A model generated the notes under the pieces. The model was not told where the DNA came from, did not search any database, and saw nothing but the letters and a program-made list of their open reading frames with translations. The position numbers were made by a program, and so were the translations under genes. From positions 1 through 7,611 of the forward strand of contig JBEKAL010000199.1 of NCBI GenBank assembly GCA_050015935.1: a stretch of DNA of 7,611 bases, given 5' to 3'. The DNA is from Roseiarcus sp050015935 (GTDB taxonomy: Bacteria > Pseudomonadota > Alphaproteobacteria > Rhizobiales > Beijerinckiaceae). Of the stretch, positions 5,316-7,611 are shown piece by piece; the stretch's first letter is position 1; each line of letters begins with the position of its first letter.

Positions 5316-7611
5316 AATCGCTCGCCGCGGCCGTCGGCCGCCTCGCCCAGGGCGGCGCCGTCACGCTCTGCCGCGCGCCCGAAGGCTTCGACGCCTTCGT
5401 CGTCGCCGAACTCGCGCGCTCTTTCGCGCGCGCCGGCGAGGAGCGCGCCGCCGCGCTGGTTTTCGTCGCGCGCGACGGCGTGCGAGCGCAGAGTTTCATC
5501 GACGCCTTGGGCTTCGCCGCGCCGGAGATCGAGGCGCTCTATCTGCCGTCCTGGGATTGCCAGCCCTATGACCGCGTTTCGCCCAACGCGGCGGTTTCGG
5601 CGCAGCGCATGACCGCCTTGGCGCGACTCGCGCGCACGCGCGGCGCGCTGGAGCGGCCGCGTGCGCTCATCGTCACCGCCAACGGCCTCGCGCAGCGAGT
5701 CCCGCCGCTGAAATTTGTCGCCGGCGCCGCCTTTTCCGCCGCGCCGGGCAACAGCGTGCGCATGGAGGACCTCGCGCTGTGGTTGGAGACCAACGGCTTC
5801 GGCCGCGCCAGCTCGGTGCGCGACGTCGGCGACTATGCGACGCGCGGCGGCATTCTCGATCTTTATCCGCCCGGCGCGCCGGCGCCGATCCGGCTCGATT
5901 TCTTCGGCGACACTCTCGAGTCGATCCGCTCGTTCGATCCGGAGACCCAGCGCAGCGTCGGCCAGTTGCGCGCGCTCGATCTCGTGCCGATGAGCGAGGC
6001 GCGGCTGACGAGCGAGTCCATCCGCCGTTTCCGTCAGGGCTACACGGCGGAATTCGGCGCGCCGCGGCGCGGCGACGCGCTCTACCAGGCCGTCAGCGAA
6101 GGGCGTCGCGCGATCGGCCTCGAACATTGGCTGCCGCTGCTCTACGAGACGATGGACAGCCTGTTCGATTACGCCGCCGGCGCGCCGTTCGTCATCGACG
6201 CGCGCGTCGAGGACGCCGCGCACGAGCGTTTCGAGCAGATCGCCGACTATTACGGCGCGCGCCTGACCGCCTACGAGGACGATCCCGTGAAGGCCGATTA
6301 CCGGCCGCTGAAGCCGGATCGGCTCTATCTGAGCGAAGACGAATTTCGTCAGCGGCTTACGAGCGCGCCGCTGGCCCGCCTGGCGCCGTTCGAGGCCTCG
6401 CCGGGCGCCGCGAACGTCGTGGATTGCGGCGGCCGGGTCGGACGCGATTTCGCGCCCGAGCGCCTGAACGAAAACGTCAACGTCTTCGACGCGGCGGTCC
6501 GGCACGTCCGCGCTTTGCGCGACAAGGGCCTTCGCGTCGTCGTCGCCGGCTGGAGCGACGGCTCGCGCGAGCGCCTGAGCCACGTGCTCGCCGAACATGG
6601 GCTCAAATCGCACGAGTTGGTCTCCTCCTACGCGCAAGCCAAGAGCGCGCGCGCGGGCGCTCTGCCGCTGGCGGTCATCGCGTTGGAGCACGGCTTCGAG
6701 TCGGACGATCTGGCCGTCGTCGGCGAGCAGGACATTCTCGGCGACCGCCTCGTGCGCCAGCAAAAGCGCAAGCGCCGCGCGCAGGACGTGCTGGCGGAAG
6801 CCGCCGCGCTCACGGCGGGCGACCTCGTCGTGCATTTCGACCACGGCATCGGCCGCTTCGTCGGCCTGCGCACCATCGAAGCGGCGGGCGCGCCGCACGA
6901 CTGCCTGGAGATTCATTACGCCGGCGGCGATCGGCTGTTTCTGCCGGTGGAGAATCTCGAGCTGCTGTCGCGCTTCGGCTCGGAACACGGCGAACTCGAT
7001 CGCCTGGGCTCCACGGGCTGGCAGACGCGCAAGGCGCGGCTGAAGAAACGCGTGCGCGAAATGGCGGGCGACCTCGTCCGCGTCGCCGCGCAGCGCATGA
7101 CGCGCGCCGCGCCGCGGCTCATCCCGCCCGAGGGGCTCTACGACGAATTCTGCGCGCGCTTTCCCTATGACGAAACGCAGGATCAGGCCAACGCCATCGA
7201 CGCGACGCTCGACGATCTCGCGGCGGGCCGGCCGATGGACCGGCTCGTCTGCGGCGACGTCGGCTTCGGCAAGACCGAGGTCGCGTTACGCGCCGCCTTC
7301 GTCGCCGCGATCAACGGCAAGCAGACCGCGATCGTCGTTCCCACCACCCTGCTGGCGCGCCAACATACCGGGATTTTCATCGAACGATTCGGCGGTCTGC
7401 CGATCAGGATCGGCCAACTTTCGCGCATGGTCGGGGCCGCCGAGCAGCGCGAAGCGAAGAAGGGGCTCGCCGACGGCGCGCTCGACATCGTCATCGGCAC
7501 CCACGCGCTGCTCGGCAAGTCGGTCGCCTTCCACGATCTCGGCCTCGTCGTCATCGACGAGGAGCAGCATTTCGGCGTCGCGCACAAGGAGCGCCTGAAG
7601 GAGCTGCGCTC
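5312..7611 (+). CDS. mfd: Transcription-repair coupling factor Mfd (3' partial)
   Basis: Mfd binds RNA polymerase stalled at lesions, pushes it off the DNA by translocation and recruits UvrA for nucleotide excision repair. GTG 5312 starts the frame, overlapping the sdhE stop; AGGGA at 5295-5299 is a distant ribosome binding site. The frame runs to the window edge, showing 766 codons of about 1,150-1,180 expected. The N-terminal UvrB-like module is recognisable in LPSWDCQPYDRVSPN (from residue 78) and GDYATRGGILDLYPPG (from residue 173). The CarD-like RNA polymerase interaction domain holds GDLVVHFDHGIGRFVGL (from residue 503). The translocation module begins with Walker A GDVGFGKTE (residues 648-656) and includes IVVPTTLLARQH, GTHALLG and the DEEQ box (residues 749-752). 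The remaining RecA-like lobe, TRG motif and C-terminal UvrA-binding domain lie beyond 7611. No stop or frameshift is visible in the retained part. Confidence 0.96.
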   Translation, partial: MKSLAAAVGRLAQGGAVTLCRAPEGFDAFVVAELARSFARAGEERAAALVFVARDGVRAQSFIDALGFAAPEIEALYLPSWDCQPYDRVSPNAAVSAQRMTALARLARTRGALERPRALIVTANGLAQRVPPLKFVAGAAFSAAPGNSVRMEDLALWLETNGFGRASSVRDVGDYATRGGILDLYPPGAPAPIRLDFFGDTLESIRSFDPETQRSVGQLRALDLVPMSEARLTSESIRRFRQGYTAEFGAPRRGDALYQAVSEGRRAIGLEHWLPLLYETMDSLFDYAAGAPFVIDARVEDAAHERFEQIADYYGARLTAYEDDPVKADYRPLKPDRLYLSEDEFRQRLTSAPLARLAPFEASPGAANVVDCGGRVGRDFAPERLNENVNVFDAAVRHVRALRDKGLRVVVAGWSDGSRERLSHVLAEHGLKSHELVSSYAQAKSARAGALPLAVIALEHGFESDDLAVVGEQDILGDRLVRQQKRKRRAQDVLAEAAALTAGDLVVHFDHGIGRFVGLRTIEAAGAPHDCLEIHYAGGDRLFLPVENLELLSRFGSEHGELDRLGSTGWQTRKARLKKRVREMAGDLVRVAAQRMTRAAPRLIPPEGLYDEFCARFPYDETQDQANAIDATLDDLAAGRPMDRLVCGDVGFGKTEVALRAAFVAAINGKQTAIVVPTTLLARQHTGIFIERFGGLPIRIGQLSRMVGAAEQREAKKGLADGALDIVIGTHALLGKSVAFHDLGLVVIDEEQHFGVAHKERLKELR

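Noticed and set aside
4898..6988. A 696-codon open frame antisense to mfd
   Set aside because: Long antisense frames are common opposite high-GC genes. Its translation is arginine/alanine-rich without recognisable motifs, while the + strand clearly encodes Mfd domains through the same region.
5779..7170. A 463-codon + strand frame within mfd
   Set aside because: It is a shadow of mfd with extreme arginine content; the mfd frame has no stop from 5312 to the edge.
1..7611. tRNA, rRNA, insertion sequence, CRISPR or attachment site
   Set aside because: Reading both strands by eye showed no cloverleaf, no regularly spaced repeats, no transposase motif and no target-site duplications.

Overview
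The window is a high-GC chromosomal stretch with the conserved gene pair sdhE-mfd downstream of recG. I recall recG - sdhE - mfd as a common order in Alphaproteobacteria of the order Hyphomicrobiales (Rhizobiales). The codon use (strong G/C at third positions), the short alphaproteobacterial form of SdhE and the high GC fit that group. A methanotroph-like member such as Methylocystis or Methylosinus is my guess, but it rests on overall impression and not on a decisive marker. All supported genes lie on the + strand.

Layout. Positions 1-1806 hold the 3' part of recG, the branched-DNA helicase, cut by the left window edge. After a short gap with a plausible promoter and an inverted repeat comes a membrane-anchored PLDc_N plus TPR gene (1880-2660). 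Its reading frame is broken by one net extra base near 2255, so it is a pseudogene, a recent mutation or a sequencing error. Next is a complete glutathionyl-hydroquinone reductase (2698-3648). A hairpin-rich gap follows, then a secreted C13 (legumain/caspase-fold) cysteine peptidase with both catalytic residues (3752-4495). The 211 bases after that have no confident gene, only a weak orphan ORF. A 64-residue protein with two membrane segments follows (4707-4901). A well-formed sigma70-type promoter (4929-4957) then drives sdhE (5010-5315). The mfd gene, for the transcription-repair coupling factor, starts with GTG overlapping the sdhE stop by four bases and runs off the right edge (5312-7611).

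How the genes relate. RecG and Mfd are paralogous superfamily 2 translocases that handle stalled forks and stalled RNA polymerase. SdhE inserts FAD into succinate dehydrogenase, and its tight coupling to mfd is a conserved association without an obvious functional reason. The four genes between recG and sdhE look like a local accessory insertion in this synteny block: TPR, quinone reductase, peptidase and small membrane protein. I see no sign that they form a single pathway. No rRNA, tRNA, insertion sequence, CRISPR array, prophage or defence module is visible. The window is mostly ordinary housekeeping sequence. The points most worth a second look are the frameshifted TPR gene, the exported caspase-fold peptidase, and the regulatory structure ahead of sdhE.
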